NCBI GenBank assembly: GCA_943787465.1
Contig: CALSMN010000006.1
Coordinates: 62,001-126,000 of the forward strand
Length of the DNA: 64,000 nt
Source: an uncultured Bacteroidia bacterium
GTDB lineage: Bacteria > Bacteroidota > Bacteroidia > NS11-12g > UBA9320
Direction: 5' to 3'
Of the stretch, positions 16,870 to 25,993 are shown in pieces; position 1 is the first letter of the stretch; every line of letters starts with the position of its first letter. A program made the position numbers and the translations under genes. The notes under the pieces were generated by a model. The model had not been told where the DNA came from, made no database searches, and was given only the letters and a program-made list of their open reading frames with translations.

Positions 16870-18804
16870 CTAATCTTGAAGAATGTCTAAAATTTGTTCG
16901 ATCTGTCTGGAATTCAAATGCGACACTTGGGATGTTTGAACTTTATCAAACCAAAGTTTAACCGCTTTAGTATCATTTTTCTGAATAGCAAAATTCAATT
17001 GAGTAAGCCAAATAAGTGGTTCAAAAGGATTTAGTTTGTAGGCTACATCAAGTTGATTTTTTGCATTTACTAATTCCTTTTTCATCAAATAAAGCTTTGC
17101 CATTTGGTTTAAAATTAAGGCATCTTTAGGGAATTCATTTATAATTATTTTACCATATTTATATGCTTCGATAAGCTTTCCATGAGAAATTGAATAATTT
17201 AAAAAACGATGGCTAATATCACGATTTGTAGGCTCAAGTTCATACGCTCTTTTCATATAAAAGTATGCCGATCCGTAATTTTCAAGCTTACCATAACATT
17301 CTGCTAACATGAAATTCTGCCATGCGGAGAGAGTTGCTTCATCCAATAATAATCCTGTAGCTTCTTTGTATGATTCTGTTAAATAAAAATATTTAAGCCA
17401 TAATTCAGGTACATTATTTTTTTCCAAAAGCTCCTTCGCTTTTTTGAGGTAAAACTGATTTTTATCAAATTTCTCCCAATACTCCAAGTAAGCTAAAATT
17501 TCATATTTTATATCTGGTTTAGCATTGTTTACAGCATATAAACCCACTAATTTTTGCATTTGTTTTACATCTGATTTTGATTTAATTGGCTTTCGGATAT
17601 AGTGATCATGAACACTGACATGAGGGATATCTTCTGAGCTGTTAGCTGGCATATGACAGGACACGCAGTTGTTTTTTGCTATTTGTAAATGTTCAGGTGT
17701 ATCTGAACAGTCTTCCTTTTTATGGCATTGGATACATGCGGTATTATAAACTTCTTTTCCTGTAATTTTAACGCTCATATGAGGATTATGGCAAGAAATA
17801 CACGTAAATTTTAACTCCTTTTCATTAGAAGAAACAAAACATTTACTCATTTGAAATCGTTGCGAGTGGTTGGCCATATCAAAAGAGGATTGATTACCCT
17901 CATATAGAGGTAAATAAATTTCAAATACATCGCTGAGTTTCATCCCTGGTCTGTAGTCTGTAAATTTCTTACCTTCTTTAAGTATATTTAGACCTTGTAA
18001 ATGACAGCGTTGACAAAGATCAATCTGTCTTTGCCATGAAAGTTTTCGTGGATTTACTATAGTTGGATCAATCTTTTTCTTTACGTCAACACCCTCTCCT
18101 TTTAATCGTTGATTTACATGTAATTCACCGGGACCATGGCATCTTTCACAGTCAATTCCGGTTCCTATCTGAGTGAATTTAAATTGAGAATTATCAGCCA
18201 ACTTAGGCATCGAATTGTGACAACTGATACATTCGTCATTCAAAATTCTAGTAAACCTTGAGTTATTACCTCCTTCAAATCCTGGTGCTAAATCCCATCG
18301 ATTCTTTTGTACATAATAGGTGATAGGTGCTTGATATAAATACCCATTTTTCTCCATAATATGAGAATTAGTGTGCTGACCACTTCCTACAATATAATTA
18401 ATTTTCTCATCCCTTTGATAAATAGTATCTGAGCCCTCTAGTTGATATTCTTTTATAAATAGCTCATCTTTAATCCAATAGGGGAAATAATGTAAATTAG
18501 ATATGGAATCATACACCTGATGTTCTTTCCCAAATATAGCAGATGATTTTTCAGGCGATGCATGATCAAATGAAAGCCCCATTCCAGTATGAACAAATGT
18601 TGAATGCTTATCTTGGTGACATGACGCACAAGTTTCCATTCCAACATAGCCCACATCAGGTGCATGATTTGCATATACGAAATCCTCATCTTTGGTGCCT
18701 TGAAAATATAATGTGAAAAAATAAAGAATGCCCAAACCTAGCAATATAGCAAGGATGGCTATATTTTTTCTATTTTTATATTTTAGGAGTATTTTGCTTG
18801 CCAC
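16870..18804 (-). CDS. Seven-haem cytochrome c with C-terminal TPR repeats
   Basis: A 644-residue membrane-anchored periplasmic protein. One hydrophobic segment (residues 15-34) anchors it. Seven CxxCH haem motifs begin at Cys 59, 192, 219, 264, 335, 357 and 380, and several distant His residues could be sixth ligands. From about 480 to the end the protein is helical with TPR-like repeats ([38 protein letters not shown]). This cytochrome-TPR fusion occurs in Bacteroidota and Planctomycetota, and I know of no proven substrate. It overlaps the upstream rhodanese gene by 22 bases, indicating translational coupling. Confidence 0.92.
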   Translation of the reverse strand: MASKILLKYKNRKNIAILAILLGLGILYFFTLYFQGTKDEDFVYANHAPDVGYVGMETCASCHQDKHSTFVHTGMGLSFDHASPEKSSAIFGKEHQVYDSISNLHYFPYWIKDELFIKEYQLEGSDTIYQRDEKINYIVGSGQHTNSHIMEKNGYLYQAPITYYVQKNRWDLAPGFEGGNNSRFTRILNDECISCHNSMPKLADNSQFKFTQIGTGIDCERCHGPGELHVNQRLKGEGVDVKKKIDPTIVNPRKLSWQRQIDLCQRCHLQGLNILKEGKKFTDYRPGMKLSDVFEIYLPLYEGNQSSFDMANHSQRFQMSKCFVSSNEKELKFTCISCHNPHMSVKITGKEVYNTACIQCHKKEDCSDTPEHLQIAKNNCVSCHMPANSSEDIPHVSVHDHYIRKPIKSKSDVKQMQKLVGLYAVNNAKPDIKYEILAYLEYWEKFDKNQFYLKKAKELLEKNNVPELWLKYFYLTESYKEATGLLLDEATLSAWQNFMLAECYGKLENYGSAYFYMKRAYELEPTNRDISHRFLNYSISHGKLIEAYKYGKIIINEFPKDALILNQMAKLYLMKKELVNAKNQLDVAYKLNPFEPLIWLTQLNFAIQKNDTKAVKLWFDKVQTSQVSHLNSRQIEQILDILQD

Positions 18805-19085
18805 GCTAGCATACCTCCTAATAAATTGCGAACATTTGTAAATCCTTGTCTAGTCAAATATTCTTGAGCAGCTGCACTCCTACCTCCAGATTTGCAATGA
18901 ACAACTACTTCTTTGTTCATCCAATCATCTAAATCATCAACAGCTCCCTGTAGAGACCCCAATGGTATATGTTTTCCATTGATATTAAAATCTTGATACT
19001 CCCAGTCCTCTCTAACATCAATTAACAAAAAATCATCTTGATTATCCATCTTTTGCTTCAGCTCTTCTATCGTTATGTCGGTCAT
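18783..19085 (-). CDS. Single-domain rhodanese-like protein
   Basis: A 100-residue rhodanese domain with the active-site Cys64 in HCKSGGRS and the usual LLIDVREDWEY and LLGGMLAW segments. Rhodaneses move sulphane sulphur; the six-residue active loop fits sulphur transfer. There is no signal peptide, so it is cytoplasmic. Its last 22 bases overlap the start of the multihaem cytochrome gene, and the T9SS cargo gene ends 5 bases upstream of its start region. A link to sulphur chemistry by the cytochrome is possible but unproven. Confidence 0.93.
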   Translation of the reverse strand: MTDITIEELKQKMDNQDDFLLIDVREDWEYQDFNINGKHIPLGSLQGAVDDLDDWMNKEVVVHCKSGGRSAAAQEYLTRQGFTNVRNLLGGMLAWQAKYS

Positions 19086-19090
19086 TGTTA

Positions 19091-21016
19091 CTATTGTATG
19101 ATTAATTTGGTGGTGTAAAAACGCTTTGATTTATCCTCCAAATATAAAATGTAAATTCCTGCCTGCAAATTAGAAATTTTCAAATTAGTACTATTCCGAA
19201 ATTCTAACATTATATTTCCTTGAATATCTGCAATACTTACATGCTCAAATTCCTGGGATAAATACACCATGTCATGAGCTGGATTTGGATAAATGTAAAC
19301 TGTATTGTTTGGTTCAATTTGTTTAGATTGGGCTGTATATAAGTTTTTTTGACTGCCAAAATGTGGGCGCATCATGAGTGTTCCTCCTGGAATATCTGAA
19401 TTATTCCATGTACCAAAAGTTTTAAAATATATCCTTTGATTAATCTGGTTCGGTTTATTAGCATATCCATAGTTTTTATCCCATCCAACATTCAGATTAT
19501 ACATACTTCCTTGCCACCAACCAATATAATATCTTCCAGGGGTAAGGATAAGCGTTGTATCTAAATAATGAGGAGTAAATGTTCGCCAATTATTTTTTGA
19601 TGAATACGAAGGTGATAGTTCTTCTGATTCATAAATCAATTCATCCTCTATCATGTTATCTATACCCTCCAGTGACTTCCAAATTCTGTACTTAAAACGT
19701 TTTCGTGAAACATCATAAACAGCTTCATTGAAAAAGGTAGCTATTGCGTTTAACGTATCTTCCTTATATATATCAAATCCATAAGCGATCTCTCCTTGAA
19801 TATTACTTGGATTTGTATTTTGATCAAATCCAAAACCTTGTTCAGCAGATCCATCGTCATAGGCGTAAAAATCATGAAACTCCTGAGTAAATACTATACT
19901 ATCGTTTCGTTTATATTCATTGGCTACTCCATTTTCTCTAACTTCTACTAGTCGATTAATCACTACAGAGGAATTATTAGTAAGACCTGAAATATCTTTA
20001 TAATTTGGCAAATCTCGAATATCTGAAGTTTGAAATCCAATATTCTTTGTACTGTTTATAAAGGCTGAACTTCCAATTGTTGTTCCCTCAAAACTAGCCT
20101 CGTGTCTGAGCTGAAGTGCTTTTGGTTCTTTGTACAAATTTGACAATCGTATATATATAGAATCAGCCATATGACTAGATGGATTCACACTAAAATGTGA
20201 ATAGGGCATTTGAGTATACATCTTTAATAAAGGAGATGGAGTCGTTTGAATTGCATAATCATTATATGATTTATTGGAAGAAGATCTATCTTTATCCAAA
20301 TAAATATAATCTAAATGCCAATGATTTGCATTTCCAACTTGTCTAGTGAATGTGGTAAACATGAATTGAAAACTAGGGTGTAAATAATTTTCATCTACTA
20401 TGGGTATACTCACATGTATGAATTCATTCGATGAAAATTGTCCACCAACACTCCAAATTGGAATCCATATATGATTGGATGACTTAAACCATAATCGCAA
20501 CGAATCTTCATTATTTAAATGGTATCCAAGACCATTCGGTTGATAGAAAAAACTAAACACCATAGAATCTTGAAGTGTGTATGGTGTTCCTGCACTATCC
20601 TTTAGATTAATGGGTTGACTTATTAGACTATCTCCCGGTCCACTTTTATCCTTATTGATGGTGTTGTTATACGGTAATCCTTGGGCATTTAATCCATCAA
20701 ATGTAGCTACATTAATAGTGGGCGGATGGTATGGAAAATGGTTGTTCACATATACTTGATTATTTAACCACTTGGAACTATCTGGATATAAATGGGATTC
20801 TGAAAAATCATCAAAAAAGGGTAAATCTAATGTATCTTTTTGACCAAATTTATTTTTTGTTTTAGACTCGAATGAATATGAAGTGTTTGTTTCTAAAAAA
20901 GATCGAATACTAGCATTCAATGGAATAGGGTATGTCTTGACCTGACCAAATGATGTAAATGAGAAATATAAAAATAAAATGACAACGTAAACTCTTGGAA
21001 ATTTTAAAATCATCAT
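19091..21016 (-). CDS. Secreted protein with type A T9SS sorting domain
   Basis: A 641-residue secreted protein. An N-terminal signal (LFLYFSFTSFGQ, ending near residue 25) is followed by a large beta-rich region with many aromatic and Asn residues, then a C-terminal type A sorting domain of about 75 residues: VYIYPNPAHDMVYLS, then SIADIQGN, LQAGIYILYL and a final KLIIQ strand. The protein should cross the outer membrane through the type IX system encoded at 46063-51804 and be attached to the cell surface. The middle region resembles no enzyme I recognise. Confidence 0.88.
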   Translation of the reverse strand: MMILKFPRVYVVILFLYFSFTSFGQVKTYPIPLNASIRSFLETNTSYSFESKTKNKFGQKDTLDLPFFDDFSESHLYPDSSKWLNNQVYVNNHFPYHPPTINVATFDGLNAQGLPYNNTINKDKSGPGDSLISQPINLKDSAGTPYTLQDSMVFSFFYQPNGLGYHLNNEDSLRLWFKSSNHIWIPIWSVGGQFSSNEFIHVSIPIVDENYLHPSFQFMFTTFTRQVGNANHWHLDYIYLDKDRSSSNKSYNDYAIQTTPSPLLKMYTQMPYSHFSVNPSSHMADSIYIRLSNLYKEPKALQLRHEASFEGTTIGSSAFINSTKNIGFQTSDIRDLPNYKDISGLTNNSSVVINRLVEVRENGVANEYKRNDSIVFTQEFHDFYAYDDGSAEQGFGFDQNTNPSNIQGEIAYGFDIYKEDTLNAIATFFNEAVYDVSRKRFKYRIWKSLEGIDNMIEDELIYESEELSPSYSSKNNWRTFTPHYLDTTLILTPGRYYIGWWQGSMYNLNVGWDKNYGYANKPNQINQRIYFKTFGTWNNSDIPGGTLMMRPHFGSQKNLYTAQSKQIEPNNTVYIYPNPAHDMVYLSQEFEHVSIADIQGNIMLEFRNSTNLKISNLQAGIYILYLEDKSKRFYTTKLIIQ

Positions 21017-21061
21017 TATTTGAAAACGTGTTTTAGAAAATTAAAGTACAATTTCGTGGTA

Positions 21062-21685
21062 TTAATTAAAGTTGTAATCATCTGTATATAAAAGACTATC
21101 AGATCCCGTTTGAATCCATGCCCCAACTTCTAAATCTATATTAGAATGAATGTCAATTCTAGTACCAGGCAAAATAGGATTCTTCGTCCCGGCATAATAT
21201 TGAGCTAGTACGGGTTGATCGCTAGCCGATCGCACAAAAGGAGATTCTACTTTTAAAATTTTTCCAACTTTTAAACGACTTCTTTTGAGAATATTTTCAG
21301 CTTGAATTAATGAAGTTTTATTAGCTAAATCTGGCATTTTAACTTGAGGTAATTTATCTATATTCATCACTAAATAGACTTTCCTACCAGGCTTTACCTT
21401 CATACCTGGTTCAGGATTCTGTTTGATTATTGCTAATTTTTTTGCCCCATCTTCATAAACTGTATCTGATACAATTCCTTCTAAACCTGCTTGTTCAAGA
21501 AAATCCAATGCCTCTTGAACGTCCATCCCTTCAATAGAACCTACCTCAATCAATTCACTATCATGATTGGTGTAAAAATCAAGATACCAAAAAGTACCCG
21601 TTAAGATTAAAATACCAATAAGGATCATTGATCCAAGATGTATTAGTATATTTTTTTTAGTAAAATTCGTCGATAAATACTTCAT
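21062..21685 (-). CDS. PASTA domain membrane protein
   Basis: A 207-residue protein with a short cytoplasmic N-terminus, one transmembrane helix (about residues 15-37) and two PASTA domains outside (about 45-110 and 112-185). PASTA domains are recognisable by VQEALDFLEQAGLEG with QNPEPGMKVKPGRKVYLVM, then SLIQAENILKRSRLKVG. They bind muropeptides in Gram-positive kinases and PBPs; here there is no kinase or penicillin-binding domain. The ATG at 21685 is chosen over 21715 because it starts directly before the membrane segment. Its role is unknown. Confidence 0.85.
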   Translation of the reverse strand: MKYLSTNFTKKNILIHLGSMILIGILILTGTFWYLDFYTNHDSELIEVGSIEGMDVQEALDFLEQAGLEGIVSDTVYEDGAKKLAIIKQNPEPGMKVKPGRKVYLVMNIDKLPQVKMPDLANKTSLIQAENILKRSRLKVGKILKVESPFVRSASDQPVLAQYYAGTKNPILPGTRIDIHSNIDLEVGAWIQTGSDSLLYTDDYNFN

Positions 21686-21747
21686 ACACGATATAGAGTC
21701 GCAATATACAAGCAAAGGGTGATTTTAAATTGAAGAGAAAACTAGAT

Positions 21748-22221
21748 TTATCCTTTTTCAAGCATTTTTAGTACAGTCCAGGCTGCTTCTTCTCCTTTAT
21801 GACCGTGCTTGCCACCCGCACGTTCCAGAGCCTGGTCATGATCAAGAGTTGTCAAAACACCAAATCCAATAGGTATATTATATTTGATTGTAATATTAGC
21901 GATACCATTAGATACTGCATCACAAATAAAATCAAAATGAGGTGTTTCTCCTTGAATTACAACACCCAAACAAATAATTGCGTCTAATCCCCGTGAAGCC
22001 AATTTACTGGAAGCATAAATTAACTCATATGATCCAGGAACATCCCAAGTGATTATAGAATTTGACTTAATTCCATAATCTGACAAAACTTTTATCGCTC
22101 CTTTCTTAAGTGTTAGCGTAATATCACTGTTCCATAAAGCAGTGACTATTCCAATTTTAAAGTCATTGTGAGGCAGCTTTATCTTTTCATTTAGAAAAGT
22201 TTGATTGGAATAATCTGCCAT
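21748..22221 (-). CDS. ribH: 6,7-dimethyl-8-ribityllumazine synthase
   Basis: RibH condenses 5-amino-6-ribitylaminouracil with 3,4-dihydroxybutanone phosphate in the penultimate riboflavin step. The 157-residue protein carries the family motifs GSYELIYASSKLA, CLGVVIQGETPHFDFI (catalytic His in TPHFDF) and GFGVLTTLDHDQALERAGG. The length is typical for an icosahedral lumazine synthase. No other rib gene is in the window and no FMN riboswitch is visible upstream. It lies 8 bases after the TPR gene and is probably co-transcribed with it. Confidence 0.96.
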   Translation of the reverse strand: MADYSNQTFLNEKIKLPHNDFKIGIVTALWNSDITLTLKKGAIKVLSDYGIKSNSIITWDVPGSYELIYASSKLASRGLDAIICLGVVIQGETPHFDFICDAVSNGIANITIKYNIPIGFGVLTTLDHDQALERAGGKHGHKGEEAAWTVLKMLEKG

Positions 22222-22229
22222 TAAAATAA

Positions 22230-22901
22230 TTAGTTAGACTGTTTTGTTTTGTTTCTAGCTATTCGTGCTGGAGCATACTGGGCTTCTTCGGACTGAGGAT
22301 AATCAAGAATAAGTTGGTCATATGCTCGAATAGCACTCTCGAAATCTCCAGCTTCTTCAAAAGCTAATCCCGCTTTATTTAAAGCATAGGGTGTAGTTAG
22401 TAAATTATCTCTTTTTTGGGCAGCTTTGATATATAATTCGCCTGCTTTTTTGTAATCTTTCATTTCTGAATAACAATCACCTTGTAAAGTGATTACTTGT
22501 GCAGCTATGATTTCATCATCGAACGAAACATTTTCAAAATAATTCAAAGCTTCTTCAAATTTTCCTTGCTGAAGGAATATTCTTCCTGCATAAAAAGAGG
22601 CTTGTTCCCCAATTTTAGTAGAACCATATTCGTCAGCTATATCTATCATACCCAAATGGATACCATCACCCATTAGAGCTTTGTCTAATGAGTCTAGGCT
22701 GAAATATCGCTCAGCCATGAAAAAATTATCTGCTGCTTCTGATTCCAGTTCAGGTTTGTATGAGTTGTTGTAGTAATAAATTCCTCCAGCAGCAATAATT
22801 AATGCAATACCCACGAGGATAACGTTGTTTTTGTTTTTTTCAAAAAAATGAAGAAATGCTTCTATTCCTTTGTTTTCTGGTGTTTGTTCTTCTGTATTCA
22901 T
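22230..22901 (-). CDS. Membrane-anchored tetratricopeptide repeat protein
   Basis: A 223-residue protein with an acidic N-terminus, one transmembrane helix (about 28-46) and TPR repeats from about 60 to the end (GEQASFYAGRIFLQQGKFEEALNYF; GLAFEEAGDFESAIRAYDQLI). The layout resembles YfgM-type ancillary proteins of the secretion apparatus, and homologues beside ribH are common in Bacteroidota. The exact partner is unknown. A -7 box lies 14 bases before its ATG, overlapping the end region of pdhA. Confidence 0.85.
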   Translation of the reverse strand: MNTEEQTPENKGIEAFLHFFEKNKNNVILVGIALIIAAGGIYYYNNSYKPELESEAADNFFMAERYFSLDSLDKALMGDGIHLGMIDIADEYGSTKIGEQASFYAGRIFLQQGKFEEALNYFENVSFDDEIIAAQVITLQGDCYSEMKDYKKAGELYIKAAQKRDNLLTTPYALNKAGLAFEEAGDFESAIRAYDQLILDYPQSEEAQYAPARIARNKTKQSN

Positions 22902-22915
22902 AACTAAACGGGTTG

Positions 22916-22923
22916 CAAAGATA
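22916..22923 (-). promoter_or_regulatory. -7 box TATCTTTG for the TPR-ribH pair
   Basis: Perfect TAnnTTTG on the minus strand, 14 bases before the ATG at 22901, in the short gap after the pdhA stop. Confidence 0.5.
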
Positions 22924-22925
22924 TT

Positions 22926-23918
22926 TTAATCTACGATAAATGGATAGGCTGTTTCGTAAACATCCGTATATATTTCCTCTGGTCCTGGGAAAGGAGAATT
23001 ATCTGCAAATTCCACAGAGGCCAATACCTCAGCATCTACACTTTCTTCGATTTCTTCTAATTGTTTTTCAGTTAGGTAATTAGATTTAATTATCTGTTCT
23101 TTAACAACTTCAATTGGATCAACTTTTTTGTAGGCTTCAACCTCATCTTTCGTTCGGTATTTTGCTGGATCACTCATGGAATGTCCACGATAACGGTATG
23201 TTTTTAATTCAACAAATGTAGGACCTTCACCTTTTCTGGCTCTATCTGCAGTTCGTTTCATACATTCATGAACGGCCTCACAACTCATTCCATCCACTTG
23301 TTCTGCATTCATCTCATATGAAGATGCCATTTTGTAGATATCTGTAACGTTAGTGGTTCGCTCTACTGAAGTACCCATAGCATAGTTGTTATTTTCACAA
23401 ATAAAAATAACAGGTAAATTCCATACCATTGCCATGTTAAATGTTTCGTGGAGAGCACCTTGTCTCACTGCACCATCACCCATGTAACAAAAACATACAT
23501 TATCGGTTCCTTTATACTGCTCGGCTAGCGCTATACCCGCTCCAAGTGGAATTTGTCCACCTACGATGCCATGACCTCCAAAAAAGTTGTGTTCATTTGA
23601 AAACATGTGCATACTTCCTCCTTTTCCTTTACTGCAACCTCCTATTTTACCGAATAACTCAGCCATAACTTCATTAGCAGATATTCCCATTGCTAATGCA
23701 TGCCCATGATCACGATAAGCTGTTATTACTTTGTCCCCATCTTGCTTTGCAGATGCTAATCCAGCCACAACAGCTTCTTGTCCAATATATAAGTGACAGA
23801 ACCCTCTAATTTTGTTCTGACCATACATTTGTGCTGATTTTTCTTCAAATCTTCTGATCAATAGCATTAATCTGTACCAATCAATGTAAGTTTGTTTTGT
23901 TTGCTTTGCTTTTGCCAT
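22926..23918 (-). CDS. pdhA: Pyruvate dehydrogenase E1 component, alpha subunit
   Basis: The alpha subunit of the heterotetrameric E1 enzyme, which uses thiamine diphosphate to decarboxylate pyruvate and acylate lipoyl-E2. The ThDP/Mg motif GDGAVRQGALHETFNMAMVWNLP...ENN is complete, GHGIVGGQIPLGAG precedes it, and the TYRYRGHSMSDPAKYR loop, equivalent to the phosphorylation loop of mitochondrial E1, follows. The length (330) is normal. The beta subunit and E2 are not adjacent. A lipoate ligase is encoded at 60919, which could serve E2. The gene is divergent from recF. Confidence 0.95.
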   Translation of the reverse strand: MAKAKQTKQTYIDWYRLMLLIRRFEEKSAQMYGQNKIRGFCHLYIGQEAVVAGLASAKQDGDKVITAYRDHGHALAMGISANEVMAELFGKIGGCSKGKGGSMHMFSNEHNFFGGHGIVGGQIPLGAGIALAEQYKGTDNVCFCYMGDGAVRQGALHETFNMAMVWNLPVIFICENNNYAMGTSVERTTNVTDIYKMASSYEMNAEQVDGMSCEAVHECMKRTADRARKGEGPTFVELKTYRYRGHSMSDPAKYRTKDEVEAYKKVDPIEVVKEQIIKSNYLTEKQLEEIEESVDAEVLASVEFADNSPFPGPEEIYTDVYETAYPFIVD

Positions 23919-23920
23919 TT

Positions 23921-23928
23921 TATATTTG
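23921..23928 (+). promoter_or_regulatory. -7 box TATATTTG for recF
   Basis: Perfect TAnnTTTG, 41 bases before the TTG at 23970. It lies inside the leader of the divergent pdhA transcript. Confidence 0.4.
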
Positions 23929-23934
23929 GTGCCG

Positions 23935-23942
23935 CAAAAATA
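23935..23942 (-). promoter_or_regulatory. -7 box TATTTTTG for pdhA
   Basis: Perfect TAnnTTTG on the minus strand, 16 bases before the ATG at 23918. Confidence 0.5.
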
Positions 23943-23969
23943 ACATTTTTAATTGCTCAATTTAAACAT

Positions 23970-25034
23970 TTGAAAGTACAAAAATTATCATTGGTTTTTT
24001 TTAAAAACCACACAGACTTACACCTAGAGATGGATGAAGTAGTAGCTATAGCTGGGCTAAATGGTGTAGGTAAAACTTCTGTACTAGATGCTTTACATTT
24101 TTTGTGTTTAGGAAAATCATATTTTTCATCAACCGATATCCAGTGTATACAAACTGATAAAATTCAATCAGGCATCATTGCACAAATCATTACGCATGAA
24201 AACATTGACCTTAAAGTAAAACTTAAACGGGGATCAAAAAAGACTATTCAACGTAATGGAGTTGTTCGAAAAAAGTTAGCTGATCACGTCGGCGAATTTA
24301 TTGCCGTCATCATCGCTCCGAATGATATTGAACTTATCTATGGCACTCATGAAAAAAGAAGATCCTTCATTAATCAAGTAATCAGTCAAGTCAATAAAAA
24401 ACATCTCCAAGAATTACTGACCTATACCAAATTAATTGAACACCGAAATAAACACCTTAAAGAAGACACTATAGATAGAGCTCTTATTCAAACTATTGAT
24501 GAACAAATCTCACCAATCGCTCATTCTATTCACCAAGTGAGACTCGAATTTTTTAACGAATTTAGTACCTATTTCCAGACGAGATATCATGAAATTTCTG
24601 GACAAAAAGAAGAGATTAAACTCTCATATATCAGTCAACTGGATGATGATTCCTATCTAAACTTAACACCTCAATATTACACAAAAGACGTCACTCTTCG
24701 TCGAAGTTCATGCGGAATACATAAGGATGAAATTGAAATAGAACTCAATCATTTAAATCTGAGAAAATATGGTTCACAAGGACAAATAAAATCTGGTCTT
24801 ATTGCCCTAAAATTAGCCGAATACTCGTTTTTGTCAGATAAAATAAATACAAAACCGCTTTTACTATTGGATGATATTTTTGAAAAAATTGACGAAGAAC
24901 GAGCTAAAGTTCTCACTCAAATTATTAAAAATGATAACTTTGGACAAATTTTTATTACCGATACTGATTCTAGTCGCCTAGAATCATTTTGTGAAGAAAT
25001 TGGCAAACCATTCAAAACCATTACACTACATTGA
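23970..25034 (+). CDS. recF: DNA replication and repair protein RecF
   Basis: RecF is the SMC-like ATPase that helps RecO and RecR load RecA at gaps. The Walker A motif GLNGVGKTS is at residues 29-37, the ABC-like signature is SQGQIKSGLIALKLAE, and the Walker B is LLLLDDIFEKID near the C-terminus. The start is set at TTG 23970, giving the family-typical MKVQKLSLVFFKNH; an upstream ATG at 23892 lies inside pdhA and ahead of the -7 box. The length of 354 is normal. Its stop overlaps the DUF721 gene start by 4 bases, a pairing seen in many Bacteroidota. Confidence 0.94.
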   Translation: MKVQKLSLVFFKNHTDLHLEMDEVVAIAGLNGVGKTSVLDALHFLCLGKSYFSSTDIQCIQTDKIQSGIIAQIITHENIDLKVKLKRGSKKTIQRNGVVRKKLADHVGEFIAVIIAPNDIELIYGTHEKRRSFINQVISQVNKKHLQELLTYTKLIEHRNKHLKEDTIDRALIQTIDEQISPIAHSIHQVRLEFFNEFSTYFQTRYHEISGQKEEIKLSYISQLDDDSYLNLTPQYYTKDVTLRRSSCGIHKDEIEIELNHLNLRKYGSQGQIKSGLIALKLAEYSFLSDKINTKPLLLLDDIFEKIDEERAKVLTQIIKNDNFGQIFITDTDSSRLESFCEEIGKPFKTITLH

Positions 25035-25315
25035 AAGACGAACAATCCATCAAAGACATTATGTCTTCCGTATTTGAATCCTATAATCAAGGACACAAAT
25101 ACGAAGAAACAAGTGTGATCAATAGTTGGGAGCAAATTGTAGGCACTATGATTGCTAATAAGACAGATAAACTTTTTATAAATAAAAAAAAACTCTACTT
25201 GACATTAAATTCTCCTGCATTGAAAAATGAACTTCGATATCACAAACTAGTATTAATCGAAAAGATAAACACCTTCGCTAAACAAAACATCATTAACGAT
25301 ATACATTTTTATTAA
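25031..25315 (+). CDS. DUF721 (DciA-like) protein
   Basis: A 94-residue DUF721 protein. The family includes DciA, which helps load the replicative helicase DnaB in bacteria lacking DnaC/DnaI. NSWEQIVGTMIANKTDKLFI and KKLYLTLNSPALKNELRYHK are the recognisable family segments. The start is TTG 25031, overlapping the recF stop (TTGA). Coupling to recF puts two replication/repair functions together. Whether this short protein is a true DciA or only a DUF721 relative is not settled by sequence. Confidence 0.85.
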   Translation: MKDEQSIKDIMSSVFESYNQGHKYEETSVINSWEQIVGTMIANKTDKLFINKKKLYLTLNSPALKNELRYHKLVLIEKINTFAKQNIINDIHFY

Positions 25316-25318
25316 ATT

Positions 25319-25966
25319 ATGATTCATAAAATTGCTCCATCAATCCTAGCTGCCGATTTTGCTAATCTTCAAAAAGACATTGAAATGGTAAACGAAAGTG
25401 ATGCTGATTGGTTTCACATTGACATCATGGATGGAGTCTTTGTACCCAATATCTCATTTGGTTTTCCTGTAATGAAAGCCATTCAGAAATACGCTACAAA
25501 ACCACTTGATGTACATTTAATGATTGTTAATCCAGATCAATACATTCAACAATGTGCTGATTTAGGTGCAGAAGTCATTACCGTTCATTATGAAGCCTGT
25601 ACTCACCTTCACCGAACACTCAATGCCATCCGAGAAGTTGGATGCCTTGCAGGAGTTGCTATCAATCCGCATACACCTGTTCACCTTCTTAATGATGTTT
25701 TTAGAGAAATAGATCTAATATGTATCATGAGTGTAAATCCTGGTTTTGGAGGTCAATCTTTTATCGAAAATACTTACATGAAACTTCAACAAATTAGTCA
25801 AATTTGTATGGTTAAAAATCATAAACCATTCATCGAAGTAGATGGTGGAGTAAATTTAGAAAACTATCAAAAATTGCTAGAATGTGGTGCTGATGTTTTA
25901 GTTGCAGGAAGTGCAGTCTTTTCGAACCCCAATCCAAAGGAGACTATCTTAGCACTAAAACAATAG
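25319..25966 (+). CDS. rpe: Ribulose-phosphate 3-epimerase
   Basis: Rpe interconverts ribulose 5-phosphate and xylulose 5-phosphate in the pentose phosphate pathway. The TIM-barrel family motifs are all present: ILAADFANL, HIDIMDGVFVPNISFG with the catalytic Asp, LDVHLMIVNP, MSVNPGFGGQSFI and EVDGGVNLEN. The length of 215 is typical. It starts 3 bases after the DUF721 stop, so recF, DUF721 and rpe probably share a transcript. Confidence 0.96.
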   Translation: MIHKIAPSILAADFANLQKDIEMVNESDADWFHIDIMDGVFVPNISFGFPVMKAIQKYATKPLDVHLMIVNPDQYIQQCADLGAEVITVHYEACTHLHRTLNAIREVGCLAGVAINPHTPVHLLNDVFREIDLICIMSVNPGFGGQSFIENTYMKLQQISQICMVKNHKPFIEVDGGVNLENYQKLLECGADVLVAGSAVFSNPNPKETILALKQ

Positions 25967-25993
25967 TTCATTCGAAATAACGTTACTATCTTT

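Noticed and set aside
22222-22229. FMN riboswitch ahead of ribH
   Set aside because: Only 8 bases separate ribH from the gene before it, leaving no room for one.
25967-25993. Perfect -7 box ahead of the TonB receptor
   Set aside because: The sequence TATCTTTTTG has one T too many to match TAnnTTTG.
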